This document shows positions 1 through 8,200 of a stretch of 64,000 nt of DNA, in pieces. How positions within the stretch are numbered: the stretch's first letter is position 1; each line of letters begins with the position of its first letter. Position numbers and translations under genes: made by a program. The notes under the pieces were generated by a model, which worked only from the letters and a program-made list of their open reading frames with translations, was not told where the DNA came from and searched no databases. Origin of the DNA: Holdemania massiliensis. Its GTDB lineage: Bacteria; Bacillota_I; Bacilli_A; Erysipelotrichales; Erysipelotrichaceae. The DNA is taken from positions 1,922,001-1,986,000 of the forward strand of contig NZ_JAKNTK010000001.1 in the NCBI RefSeq assembly GCF_022440805.1, in the 5' to 3' direction.

Positions 1-338
1 AAAGCGCGGATCTGGCGATGGCTTTCCGCAATGTATCGGCGGGGATGATCTCCTTAATTTCCGAGATTCAGCAGTTTGAGGTTTCCTATGATCCAAATAT
101 GATCCGTTTGATCATGCATGACGGCAACCAGTTTTTTTCCAGCTACTATTCGATGGACGTGCTCAATGAGTACAACAGCATCGTTTCCAATCTCAACAAG
201 GCTCAATCCTGCATCTATGTCGACGAGATGTCCAAGTCTGCCTATACCCAGCTGTGTCCGGGTGAAGCGGATCCCAACGCGCCGGCAGAGGGAGATTCAG
301 ATGAAAATTCTGACACAAACGGCGCAGAAAATGAGTAA
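1..338 (+). CDS. C-terminal end of a DivIB/FtsQ-like cell-division protein (partial)
   Basis: The reading frame is open from base 3, so this is the tail of a gene that starts before the window; the first internal Met is at 18. About 112 residues are visible. The stretch 'ISEIQQFEVSYDPNMIRLIM' followed by 'HDGNQFF' and an Ile/Val-rich end resembles the extracellular beta domain of DivIB/FtsQ, where an 'ISEI...DP..i.l.m.DG' pattern is usual. DivIB/FtsQ is a bitopic divisome protein acting outside the membrane. The last 25 residues are an acidic, Pro/Asn-rich tail. The call rests on pattern memory only; another envelope protein is possible. It ends 56 bp before the asp23 gene, which has its own promoter. 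Confidence 0.45.
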   Translation, partial: SADLAMAFRNVSAGMISLISEIQQFEVSYDPNMIRLIMHDGNQFFSSYYSMDVLNEYNSIVSNLNKAQSCIYVDEMSKSAYTQLCPGEADPNAPAEGDSDENSDTNGAENE

Positions 339-341
339 AAT

Positions 342-369
342 TTGAAAAGTACAAATAGTTTGATATAAT
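342..369 (+). promoter_or_regulatory. Sigma-A promoter of asp23-fakA
   Basis: TTGAAA (342-347), a 16-bp spacer, then TATAAT (364-369) preceded by TG at 361-362, an extended -10. It lies 26 bp before the asp23 start and its AGGAGG site (381-386). Confidence 0.75.
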
Positions 370-394
370 AAATAAAGCGAAGGAGGAATCGTTC

Positions 395-754
395 ATGTCC
401 ATAGAACGTGTAACCAGCTACGGCAATATCAACATCTCGCAGGAAGCGATCGCAACTTTAGCCGGAGGTGTCGTCAGCGAATGCTACGGTGTTGTCGGTA
501 TGGCTTCCCAGAAGTTAGTGAAGGATGGCTGGGCCGAATTATTAAAAAAAGAAAATTATTCCCGCGGGGTTGTCGTCAGAAAGACAGAAAAGGGAATGGA
601 ACTGGATCTATATATCGTCATCGGCTTCGGGGTTAAGGTTTCCGAAGTTGTCAGTGAAGTACAGAAGAAAGTGAAGTATGTCCTTGAGAAAACTCTGGAG
701 CAGGATTTTGCAGCCGTCAATGTCTATGTGCAGGGTGTCCGGGTTATTGGTTAA
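395..754 (+). CDS. Asp23/Gls24 family envelope stress protein (YloU-like)
   Basis: 119 residues, the usual size for the short YloU-type members of the Asp23/DUF322 family. The core 'GNINISQEAIATLAGGVVSECYGVVGMAS' region (around residues 10-40) and the C-terminal 'V.VYVQGVRV' strand are family hallmarks. These are cytosolic proteins linked to envelope homeostasis; the molecular activity is not established. The gene sits 12 bp ahead of fakA, the standard Bacillota arrangement (yloU-yloV), so the two are co-transcribed from the promoter at 342-369. The start is set by AGGAGG 8 bp upstream. Confidence 0.9.
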   Translation: MSIERVTSYGNINISQEAIATLAGGVVSECYGVVGMASQKLVKDGWAELLKKENYSRGVVVRKTEKGMELDLYIVIGFGVKVSEVVSEVQKKVKYVLEKTLEQDFAAVNVYVQGVRVIG

Positions 755-766
755 TCGGAGGGTATC

Positions 767-2395
767 ATGAATAGAATTAACGGAACGGATTTTAAAGAAA
801 TGCTGCTCAGCGGAGCGGCTCATTTGAGCAACCGCCATGACGCGATCGACGCTCTGAACGTTTTCCCAGTCCCCGATGGTGATACGGGAACGAACATGTC
901 GATGACGTTTACCTCCGGGGTCAAAGAAGCGATGCAGGCCTGCACCGATGATCTCAGTGTATTGGCGAAGACCTTGTCGAAGGGTCTGTTGATGGGAGCG
1001 CGGGGAAACTCCGGCGTCATTCTGTCGCAGATTTTCAGAGGCTTTTATCAGTCCATCGAAGGCAAGAGCGAACTGGCTCCCGCCGATCTGGCCGCGGCGT
1101 TTGTCAATGGCAGCAAGGTTGCCTATAAGGCGGTTATGCGGCCGGTTGAAGGAACGATTCTGACGGTTGTCCGGGAAGCCAGCGCAGCCGGGGATCAATA
1201 CATGAAGGACCACCCGGAGGCAACGATCGAAGATGTATTTAACTGCATTCTTGACGAATCGCGAATTTCGCTGGCCAATACGCCGGAATTGCTTCCGGTC
1301 TTAAAGGAAGTCGGCGTCGTGGACAGCGGCGGAACAGGTTTAGTCGTTATTTTGGAAGGTTTCAAAGCAGCGATGGATGGCCGGCCGTTTGTCATGGAAG
1401 AAAAGGAAAGCACCACCGCCAAAGCTGCGATGGAGCTGGAAAACGAAGAGTTCGGTTACTGCACTGAATTTATTCTGCGCTTAAGCGAACAGGGGCAGGT
1501 TACATTTACCGAAGAGAAGATGAAGAAGGCATTGGCCCGCTTAGGCGAGTCCATCGTCGTCGTTCAGGATGAAGATTTAGTCAAGGTGCATGTGCATACA
1601 CTGACCCCAGGCGATGCCCTGAACTACGCTCAGCGCTACGGCGAATTCGTCAAGCTGAAAATTGAAAACATGCAGGAACAGCACAATACGATCATGAATG
1701 AGACGCTGCCGGTCAAAGCCGAAGAGCCGATTCAGGAAAAGGATTATGCGCTGATCGCTGTGGCGGCTGGGGACGGCTTGAAAAAGCTGTTTGAAGAATA
1801 CCGCGTAGACGTTGTGATTTCCGGCGGACAGACGATGAATCCGTCCACTGAGGATTTTGTGGCGGCTATCAAGCGGGTCAAGGCCAAGCATATCTTCATT
1901 CTGCCGAATAACTCGAACATTATCTTAGCAGCGCAGCAGGCTGCGGCGGTGATGGAAGATCAGGATATTCGTGTGCTGCAGACCAAATCCATTCCGCAGG
2001 GACTGTCGGCGTGCATTATGTTCAATCCGGAAGTTTCCGCTGATGAGAATGAAGCGGAAATGACAGCGGCGTTGGAGCATGTCAAAACCGGACAGATCAC
2101 CTATGCGATCAAGGATACAACCTTTGACGGCATGGAAATTGTGGCGGGTGATTACATGGGCATTGCGGAGAAGTCAATCGTGATTTCAACCCCGAACAAG
2201 ATGGATGCTTGTCTGCGGTTATTGGATAACCTGATTGATGGGGATTCAGAGATTGTTACCGTGCTTGCCGGCGAAGATGCCAGCGAGGAAGAAACGGCGC
2301 AGATTGCCCGTTATATCGAAGATCAGTTCGGTGTGGAAACGGATATTCAAGCTGGCGGTCAGCCGGTCTACGCCTTTATTTTCGGTGTTGAATAA
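767..2395 (+). CDS. fakA: Fatty acid kinase ATP-binding subunit FakA (DAK2/DegV-like, YloV)
   Basis: 542 residues, the usual FakA length. The N-terminal DhaL/DAK2 domain (about 1-200) shows the nucleotide and metal loop 'NVFPVPDGDTGTNMSMTF' and 'MGARGNSGVILSQ'. The middle and C-terminal parts match the YloV family ('VVISGGQTMNPSTEDF', 'ILPNNSNI'). FakA phosphorylates fatty acids held by a DegV-type FakB protein, feeding exogenous fatty acids to phospholipid synthesis. A DegV protein is encoded at 38740-39576, a possible partner. Start follows a GGAGGGT site. It is the last gene of its unit, ended by the hairpin at 2421-2445. Confidence 0.92.
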   Translation: MNRINGTDFKEMLLSGAAHLSNRHDAIDALNVFPVPDGDTGTNMSMTFTSGVKEAMQACTDDLSVLAKTLSKGLLMGARGNSGVILSQIFRGFYQSIEGKSELAPADLAAAFVNGSKVAYKAVMRPVEGTILTVVREASAAGDQYMKDHPEATIEDVFNCILDESRISLANTPELLPVLKEVGVVDSGGTGLVVILEGFKAAMDGRPFVMEEKESTTAKAAMELENEEFGYCTEFILRLSEQGQVTFTEEKMKKALARLGESIVVVQDEDLVKVHVHTLTPGDALNYAQRYGEFVKLKIENMQEQHNTIMNETLPVKAEEPIQEKDYALIAVAAGDGLKKLFEEYRVDVVISGGQTMNPSTEDFVAAIKRVKAKHIFILPNNSNIILAAQQAAAVMEDQDIRVLQTKSIPQGLSACIMFNPEVSADENEAEMTAALEHVKTGQITYAIKDTTFDGMEIVAGDYMGIAEKSIVISTPNKMDACLRLLDNLIDGDSEIVTVLAGEDASEEETAQIARYIEDQFGVETDIQAGGQPVYAFIFGVE

Positions 2396-2420
2396 GCATT
2401 CAAGCTGAAGCATGAAACAC

Positions 2421-2445
2421 AGGCAGCCATTGGGCTGCCTTTTGT
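2421..2445 (+). terminator. Intrinsic terminator after fakA
   Basis: Perfect 8-bp stem AGGCAGCC/GGCTGCCT (2421-2428 with 2433-2440), 4-nt loop, then TTTGT. Confidence 0.85.
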
Positions 2446-2522
2446 CTAGCTGAAGCGTTTTTTCGAAACGGAAAGCGAAAGGGCAGACGGTAGGAAAAAG
2501 TATCGCAAAATCCAAATCTCAA

Positions 2523-2531
2523 TGATACAAT
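2523..2531 (+). promoter_or_regulatory. Extended -10 promoter of dcd
   Basis: TGATACAAT: a TGn extension directly before TACAAT (2526-2531). No good -35 hexamer is visible (TCGCAA at 2503-2508), as is usual for extended -10 promoters. It is 35 bp before the dcd start. Confidence 0.5.
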
Positions 2532-2566
2532 AAAAGCACCGTAAAAAGACATAAAGGAGAATTTCA

Positions 2567-3100
2567 ATGATACTGTCAGATAAAACATTAATCAAAATGC
2601 TGAATGACCATTCACTCGTAGTGACGGACTTAGAACCAGAACAAATCCAGCCCGCAAGTATTGATATTCGAATCGGAAACACGTTTTGCATCGTTGAGGA
2701 TTCGCCTTCTGGAATCATTAACTTAGAAGATGAAATCCAATACAAGCAAATCACGGCTGAAAAATATACGCTGCTTCCTGGCCAATTTGTCTTGACCACC
2801 ACGATGGAGTATTTTGAATTGCCGGATGATCTTACCGCCTTTGTGGAAGGCCGCAGTTCATTAGGCCGCATGGGACTGTTTATCCAGAATGCCGGATGGG
2901 TGGATCCGGGCTTTAAAGGCGAAATTACGCTGGAATTATTTAATGCGAATCGCTGTGCAATTGAGTTATGTGCCGGCCGCCAGATCGGACAGTTGGTCTT
3001 TGCCCAGCTCGATGAGAAAGCTCTGAATCCCTACCGCGGAAAATATCAGGGCCAAAGAGGGGCCACAGGATCCAAAGTGTTTTTAGATTCAAAGAAGTGA
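2567..3100 (+). CDS. dcd: dCTP deaminase
   Basis: 177 residues, the normal size. The family motif 'QPASIDIRIGN' lies near residue 28 and the catalytic 'VEGRSSLGRMGLF' near 95, containing the Arg-Ser-Ser and Glu residues used in deamination; 'GWVDPGFKGEITLELFN' follows. It converts dCTP to dUTP for dTMP synthesis. Some relatives also hydrolyse dUTP, and sequence alone does not separate the two. RBS AAAGGAG lies 8 bp upstream. It is flanked by a terminator upstream and the merR gene 68 bp downstream. Confidence 0.92.
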   Translation: MILSDKTLIKMLNDHSLVVTDLEPEQIQPASIDIRIGNTFCIVEDSPSGIINLEDEIQYKQITAEKYTLLPGQFVLTTTMEYFELPDDLTAFVEGRSSLGRMGLFIQNAGWVDPGFKGEITLELFNANRCAIELCAGRQIGQLVFAQLDEKALNPYRGKYQGQRGATGSKVFLDSKK

Positions 3101-3168
3101 AGGACTTCCTCAATGATTAAATACAGATGTTCATCGCTTTTCGGCAGAATAACCAAAGGGAGGGTGTT

Positions 3169-3975
3169 ATGAAATTTACACGAAGTCAGTTTTCCAAAAC
3201 CTTTGGCATCAGTATGGAATCACTGCGGTATCTGGAAAAGAACGGCAGCATCCAGATCGCCCGCAACCAAGAAAATCAATATATGGAATACACGGAGGAA
3301 CAGATCCCGATCATTTTGTCGATCAAGAAATTTCAGCAGGCCAAAATTCCGCTGGAAGAAATTCTCCCGCTGACGGGTCAGCAGGTTCCTGATCATATCG
3401 CTTTTTTGGATCGCTGCATTGGCGAGCTGAAGCAGCAGAAGGAACAGATTGAGGCTTCTTTAGGCTATCTGCAGTTTATTCAATCGGTGTATCAGGAAGA
3501 GATTCAGAAAGTAAATCAGCTGCAGTTAAAATGGGAAGGGGAATGCTTTTATCTGCGTTTTGATCCCAAGGGCCGGAATAACGCGTTAATCCGTGAGGCG
3601 ATGCAGTATCTTCCGCATGTTGATCTGATGACGATTCTGGATCTGGAACAGCTTGATGAGGAACAGCCCAAAGTTCAGCTGGGATTAAATCTGCCGCTGT
3701 ATATCGACAGCTGCAAGCCTCTGATTCAGGCTGTGGAACATTCCAATCAGCTGCATAAGACTGCAGATGGAACGTATCTTTATAAAGTGATATTCAAAAC
3801 GAATATCCTAAAGATCCGCCGCTCGGACATTCAGGATATGCTCGATTATGCCGCGCAGCATCATTTCACCCTGCAGCAGGAAATTTTTGGCTTCGTGATG
3901 GGACCGGAAATCCGCAATCAGGAAAAAGGATATTATATCCGGCTGTACTGTCTGATTCAGAAGGACGCTGAATAA
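3169..3975 (+). CDS. MerR-family transcriptional regulator with C-terminal sensor domain
   Basis: 268 residues from ATG 3169, chosen because GGGAGGG sits just upstream; an in-frame ATG at 3127 has no RBS. The N-terminal winged helix reads 'RSQFSKTFGISMESLRYLEKNG', a MerR recognition-helix pattern, with 'YMEYTEEQIPIILSIKKFQQAKIPLEEI' completing the domain. A coiled linker (about 90-115) leads to a 150-residue C-terminal region resembling GyrI-like effector domains of multidrug-sensing MerR proteins. No target gene is obvious next door. The ligand is unknown. Confidence 0.75.
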   Translation: MKFTRSQFSKTFGISMESLRYLEKNGSIQIARNQENQYMEYTEEQIPIILSIKKFQQAKIPLEEILPLTGQQVPDHIAFLDRCIGELKQQKEQIEASLGYLQFIQSVYQEEIQKVNQLQLKWEGECFYLRFDPKGRNNALIREAMQYLPHVDLMTILDLEQLDEEQPKVQLGLNLPLYIDSCKPLIQAVEHSNQLHKTADGTYLYKVIFKTNILKIRRSDIQDMLDYAAQHHFTLQQEIFGFVMGPEIRNQEKGYYIRLYCLIQKDAE

Positions 3976-4005
3976 GTTATCCCTGAGAACAACCTAAAAA
4001 GAACG

Positions 4006-4034
4006 AAAGTTTGGGTCTGCCCCAAACTTTTTGC
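4006..4034 (+). terminator. Intrinsic terminator after the merR gene
   Basis: 10-bp stem AAAGTTTGGG/CCCAAACTTT (4006-4015 with 4021-4030), 5-nt loop, then TTG. The T tract is short. Confidence 0.75.
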
Positions 4035-4099
4035 GTTAAGGGAAGGAAAAGAATGAAAAATTCATAAAAGAATGGGATAAAATTCACAAAATCACCCTC

Positions 4100-4130
4100 T
4101 TGACTCTGGGGCTGCCCCAAAAGCTAAGAT
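4100..4130 (+). promoter_or_regulatory. Promoter with palindrome in the spacer, upstream of the FAD reductase
   Basis: TTGACT (4100-4105) and TAAGAT (4125-4130) are separated by 19 bp, a long spacer. A perfect 13-bp inverted repeat TGGGGC-T-GCCCCA (4107-4119) fills the spacer. The position suggests an operator; long-spacer promoters with a central dyad are typical targets of MerR activators, and a MerR gene lies just upstream. The regulator is inferred, not seen. Confidence 0.45.
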
Positions 4131-4153
4131 AAGGCTATCAGAAAAGAGGGAAA

Positions 4154-5860
4154 ATGATGAAACAGAAACAAATTTCACGTCGGGCCTTTTTGAAAGGGAC
4201 GGCAGCCGGAGCCTTAGGCATCGCCGCGGCAGGGTTGTTGAGCGGCTGTGCGAATGAAAACGAACAAACCGCCGTACCGACGCCTGGATTGGATGATCAA
4301 CCGCAGAGCACCTCAAGCGACTGGCTGGGCAGCGCCCCGGTGATCGATGAAAAACAGATTGTCGCGACCTACGATTGCGACGTCGTTGTCATTGGAGCGG
4401 GAACGGCAGGCTTATTTGCCGCCTGTGCCGCCGCTGAGGAAGGCGCCGATACAATCCTGGTTGAAAAATTCGGGGAAGAATATGGTGGTTCTGGAATTCG
4501 CGACACGCTGGCAGCGGTGAACTCCCGGCAGCAGATCGAAAACAACGACAATCCGGATCCGTTTGATGTGATGACGGAAATGGTTCGGCAGTCCAATGGT
4601 TATGGCGATCAGCGGCTGTATAAGGTCTGGGCAGAACATTCCGGGGAAACGATTGACTGGTATGGCGATCTGCTGGAAGCCAACGGTCTGCGGCTGCGCC
4701 ATGAGGTTGACAATCATACCGAGCCTGTCCGCTATCCGATTTATGATGTCGGTCATTCCCTGCAGATGAGCGATACGCAGGGGGCCGAAGGCGTCACGGC
4801 TAAAATATTAAAAGATTACGGTGTCGGTCTGGGACTGTCGATCCATTACAATACTGCACTGACATCCCTGGTGAAAGAAGGCGAACAGGTCGTCGGCATG
4901 ATCGCCGCTGTGGAAGGCGGATATGCCCGCTACAATACGAAAAAAGGCGTCATTGTCTGTACCGGGGGCTACAGCCTGAACAAAGAGATGCTCAATGCCC
5001 TGCAGCCGGAAACCGTGAAAATGACCAATATCAATTATTCTTATCCAGGCAGCACCGGCGATGGCATCAAAGCCTGTCTGTGGGCAGGGGCGGCAATGGA
5101 TGAAACCCATGCTGCGATGCTGTTTGACCGCGGCGCAATCAAACCGGATCAGGTTGGATGCGATGAACAGGGCGTGCTGTTCTGGATGGGATCGCAGCCG
5201 TTTTTGAAGGTGGATCTCAACGGCAACCGCTTCGCCAATGAAAGCGGTTGTTACGATCATATTCTGCATGACGCGTTTAATCTGCCGCAGATGACGTATG
5301 CGATGGTGTGGGACGCTAATTACATTCAGGATATGGAACGCTTTGATACCCATGGCTGCAGCCGGATGTTCCCGCATGCCAACGGAGCAGAATCCGTTTG
5401 GCCGCTGGAATTCAACGAAGCTGTGTTTATGAGTCAGTATCGCGAACAGGGTATTGTTGTGTCCGCGGAAACGATTGAGGAACTGGCTGACAAGCTGGGC
5501 ATTCCGCAGGAAAACTTAAAAGCTACAGTACAACGGTATAATGAGCTGGCGGATAAGCAAAAGGATGAGGACTTCGGTAAGGAACCGTTCCGTCTCTCCC
5601 ATCTGCGTCAGGCGCCGTTTGAAGGCGTTCGGATGAGCGGCGGCTATTTCATCTGTACGCTGGACGGGATTAAAATTGACGTCAATATGAACGCGGTGAC
5701 ACCGCAGGGAAAACCGATCGAAGGTTTGTATGTTGCCGGGGACTGCTCAGGCGGCTACTTTGACGGCAGTTATCCGAATCTGTTGGCAGGCTGTGCCGCA
5801 GGCCGCTCAGTCACCTTTGGCCGTTTGGCGGGAAAACTGGCGGCGCACCGCGAAGGGTAA
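4154..5860 (+). CDS. Exported FAD-dependent reductase, fumarate reductase/flavocytochrome c family (Tat lipoprotein)
   Basis: 568 residues. The N-terminus has a twin-arginine motif 'SRRAFLKG' (residues 8-15), a hydrophobic stretch and a lipobox 'LLSGC' (Cys32), so export by Tat and lipid anchoring outside the membrane are predicted. The FAD Rossmann motif 'VVVIGAGTAGL' is at about 77-87, 'GSTGDGIKACLWAGAAMDE' is mid-protein and 'GLYVAGDCSGGYFDGSYPN' is near the end, all typical of the FrdA/SdhA-like FAD_binding_2 family. No FMN-binding domain or haem motif is present. Such enzymes reduce enoates, urocanate or other organic acceptors in anaerobes; the substrate is not deducible. An ATG at 4157 is an equally possible start. 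Monocistronic between a promoter at 4100 and a terminator at 5885. Confidence 0.8.
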   Translation: MMKQKQISRRAFLKGTAAGALGIAAAGLLSGCANENEQTAVPTPGLDDQPQSTSSDWLGSAPVIDEKQIVATYDCDVVVIGAGTAGLFAACAAAEEGADTILVEKFGEEYGGSGIRDTLAAVNSRQQIENNDNPDPFDVMTEMVRQSNGYGDQRLYKVWAEHSGETIDWYGDLLEANGLRLRHEVDNHTEPVRYPIYDVGHSLQMSDTQGAEGVTAKILKDYGVGLGLSIHYNTALTSLVKEGEQVVGMIAAVEGGYARYNTKKGVIVCTGGYSLNKEMLNALQPETVKMTNINYSYPGSTGDGIKACLWAGAAMDETHAAMLFDRGAIKPDQVGCDEQGVLFWMGSQPFLKVDLNGNRFANESGCYDHILHDAFNLPQMTYAMVWDANYIQDMERFDTHGCSRMFPHANGAESVWPLEFNEAVFMSQYREQGIVVSAETIEELADKLGIPQENLKATVQRYNELADKQKDEDFGKEPFRLSHLRQAPFEGVRMSGGYFICTLDGIKIDVNMNAVTPQGKPIEGLYVAGDCSGGYFDGSYPNLLAGCAAGRSVTFGRLAGKLAAHREG

Positions 5861-5884
5861 GCGATCATCCTCTTAAATAAGGTC

Positions 5885-5933
5885 AGGAATCTGTTTCCGC
5901 GTTAAAACAGCGTGTGGAACGATTCCTTTTTTT
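5885..5933 (+). terminator. Intrinsic terminator after the FAD reductase
   Basis: Outer stem AGGAATC/GATTCCT (5885-5891 with 5921-5927) encloses a second imperfect stem; a T7 run follows. Confidence 0.7.
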
Positions 5934-6062
5934 GTTTGATATGGCGAACGGCTGCAAGTGATTCAAAAAAAAACAGAAGATAAGCAGCAGAAACGCGAGC
6001 ATTCCGTCAATATGAACTTATTGGAAGCAGAATTGGCTTTTTACCTTTCATAGGAAACAAGC

Positions 6063-6106
6063 TTTTTCAAGTTCGCTTGGCGCTGACTTGAAAAATAAGG
6101 TATAAT
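6063..6106 (+). promoter_or_regulatory. recG promoter with flanking inverted repeat
   Basis: TTGGCG (6077-6082), 18-bp spacer, TATAAT (6101-6106). A 10-bp inverted repeat TTTTTCAAGT (6063-6072) / ACTTGAAAAA (6086-6095) brackets the -35 hexamer. It could be an operator or a weak hairpin; no T tract follows it. Confidence 0.6.
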
Positions 6107-6139
6107 AAAAATATTCCTGTTTGAAGGGAGGAAGAACGG

Positions 6140-8158
6140 ATGGCGCTGACGCTGAAACAATTAAAAATGACTCCGAAGCGAACGGAGCTGTTAGAAAAAA
6201 TGGGTCTGACGGACAGCGATGCAATTTTAATGTGCGTCCCACTGCGTTATCAGTGCCGTGAGGTCATTCCTTACGAACAATGGCAGGTAAAAAGCGAAGT
6301 GATTCTGGAAGGGCAGATCGTCCGTCCGGCGCGGTCAATGCGGATCCGCGGCGGCAAAACCATGACGAAATTCCAGCTGGAAAATGACGACGATTGTTTT
6401 GAAATTACAATCTTTAACCGCCCTTGGGCAAGCAATTTGTCCGTCGGCCAGCGGATCACGGTGATCGGCTATTATCAAGGCGCGGGCAAGATCACCGCGA
6501 CAACGTATAACAGTCAGCCGCTTCAGGAACAGTTGGGCGTCACGCCGGTTTATCCGCTGAAAGAGGGCATGACCCAGAAAATGATGCAGGAAATCATCAA
6601 GAAAACATTCATTACCGCCCAATCCCATATTGAAGAATTAGTCCCGCCCTCGCTGCAGAAGCAATATCGCCTGCTGCCCAAGAAAACCGCGCTGCGCTGT
6701 CTGCATTTTCCCCGCTCCATGGAGGAAGTCTATCAGGCGACGCGGACGCTGAAATATGAGGAATTTCTGAAATTCCATCTCGTGCTGGAGATGATTCATC
6801 GCCAGCAGACGGAAACGGTAACGAAGAAGGCGAAGCAGTTTGATGCGGAACAGGTCTACGCGCTGGCCAATCATCTCTCCTTTGCGATGACGCCGGATCA
6901 GTTTAAGGCTGTGCGGGATATCTTGGCCGATATGGGCAGTGACAAAATCATGTACCGCTTGATTCAGGGCGATGTGGGATGCGGCAAAACGTTGGTGGCT
7001 TCCCTGGCTCTGTATGCCTGTGTGCTCAGCGGTCATCAGGGGGCAATCATGGCACCGACCGAAATTCTCGCTCGTCAGCATGCCGTTTCCTTGAAAAAGC
7101 TGTTTGCCGGACTGCCGATCAAAATTGACGTACTCTGTTCATCGCTGCCGGCGGCGAAAAAGAAAGAAGTGCTGCAGGCGATGAAGGACGGGACGCTGCA
7201 TTTGGTTGCCGGAACGCATGCATTATTTCAGAAGGAAGTCGAGTTTGCCAAGCTGGGATTGGTCGTTGCGGATGAACAGCACCGCTTCGGCGTGCAGCAG
7301 CGCAAGGCGTTAAAAGAAAAAGGCGAAAAGGTCGATTTCCTGTTGATGAGCGCGACGCCTATTCCGCGGACGCTGGCCGCGACTCTGTATGGGGACATGG
7401 ACATTTCAACGATCATGACAATGCCGCCGGGACGCAAGCCGATCCAGACGCAGCTGATCGAGAAAAATACGCTCAGCCCGATCATGCCGCAGCTGTTGGA
7501 GCAGTTAGCACAGGGCGGTCAGATCTACATCGTGTGCAGCGCGATCGAAGAAAATGAAAATTTCGATGGCCGCAATGTTCTCGATATCTTTGAAAGCCTA
7601 AGCAAGGCATTTGCCGGCAAGGCTAAGCTCGGATTGATGCACGGACGGATGAGCAGTGAAGAAAAGGAACAGGCGATGCATGACTTTGAGGCCAACAAGA
7701 CACAAATTCTCGTTTCAACCACGGTCATCGAGGTCGGCGTCAACGTTGTCAACGCCTGCTGCATGGTGATTTACGATGCCCATCGGTTCGGACTTTCCCA
7801 ACTCCACCAGCTGCGCGGCCGAGTCGGACGGGGCAATCGGCAGGGCTATTGCTTTCTTTTGACTTCCAGCAAAGATCCGGAAAGTCTGGCACGCTTGAAG
7901 ATCATGGAACAGACGACGGATGGATTTGAGATTGCGATGAAGGATCTTGAGCAGCGCGGTCCGGGTGAACTTCTGGGAACTCGTCAAAGCGGTGTCCCAG
8001 GACTAATTTTAGGCGATTTAGTGGCGGATACGAAAATCATTCAAACCGCCCGGCAGGACGCGGCCAACATCTTAAACAACCCGGAGAATCCAGAGTATCA
8101 GCCGTTGTTAACTAAAATCCGGAAAGAAAATGAATCCGCTATTTCTTATATGGATTAA
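6140..8158 (+). CDS. recG: ATP-dependent DNA helicase RecG
   Basis: 672 residues, the standard length. The N-terminal wedge/OB domain occupies about 1-250. Walker A 'GDVGCGKT' lies near 280, 'MAPTEILARQH' follows, then the DEAH-box variant 'DEQHRFG' and 'LMSATPIPRTL'. The C-terminal helicase lobe has 'QLRGRVGRG' and the TRG motif region 'GPGELLGTRQSGVPG'. RecG remodels stalled forks and branched recombination intermediates. Start set by GGGAGG upstream. It has its own promoter and is followed 42 bp later by rnc. Confidence 0.96.
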   Translation: MALTLKQLKMTPKRTELLEKMGLTDSDAILMCVPLRYQCREVIPYEQWQVKSEVILEGQIVRPARSMRIRGGKTMTKFQLENDDDCFEITIFNRPWASNLSVGQRITVIGYYQGAGKITATTYNSQPLQEQLGVTPVYPLKEGMTQKMMQEIIKKTFITAQSHIEELVPPSLQKQYRLLPKKTALRCLHFPRSMEEVYQATRTLKYEEFLKFHLVLEMIHRQQTETVTKKAKQFDAEQVYALANHLSFAMTPDQFKAVRDILADMGSDKIMYRLIQGDVGCGKTLVASLALYACVLSGHQGAIMAPTEILARQHAVSLKKLFAGLPIKIDVLCSSLPAAKKKEVLQAMKDGTLHLVAGTHALFQKEVEFAKLGLVVADEQHRFGVQQRKALKEKGEKVDFLLMSATPIPRTLAATLYGDMDISTIMTMPPGRKPIQTQLIEKNTLSPIMPQLLEQLAQGGQIYIVCSAIEENENFDGRNVLDIFESLSKAFAGKAKLGLMHGRMSSEEKEQAMHDFEANKTQILVSTTVIEVGVNVVNACCMVIYDAHRFGLSQLHQLRGRVGRGNRQGYCFLLTSSKDPESLARLKIMEQTTDGFEIAMKDLEQRGPGELLGTRQSGVPGLILGDLVADTKIIQTARQDAANILNNPENPEYQPLLTKIRKENESAISYMD

Positions 8159-8170
8159 TCACGATATAAT
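8142..8170 (+). promoter_or_regulatory. Promoter before rnc
   Basis: TATAAT at 8165-8170 with a weak TTTCTT at 8142-8147 (17-bp spacer), overlapping the end of recG. Confidence 0.45.
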
Positions 8171-8200
8171 AAAACAAGAGAATCAGAAAGGAAGAAAAAA

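Noticed and set aside
608..1213. 201-codon open frame on the minus strand over asp23 and fakA
   Set aside because: Antisense shadow of two well-identified genes, no RBS, low-complexity composition. Several other long antisense frames (4808-5377, 29867-30793, 54458-55213, 58962-59576) are rejected for the same reason.
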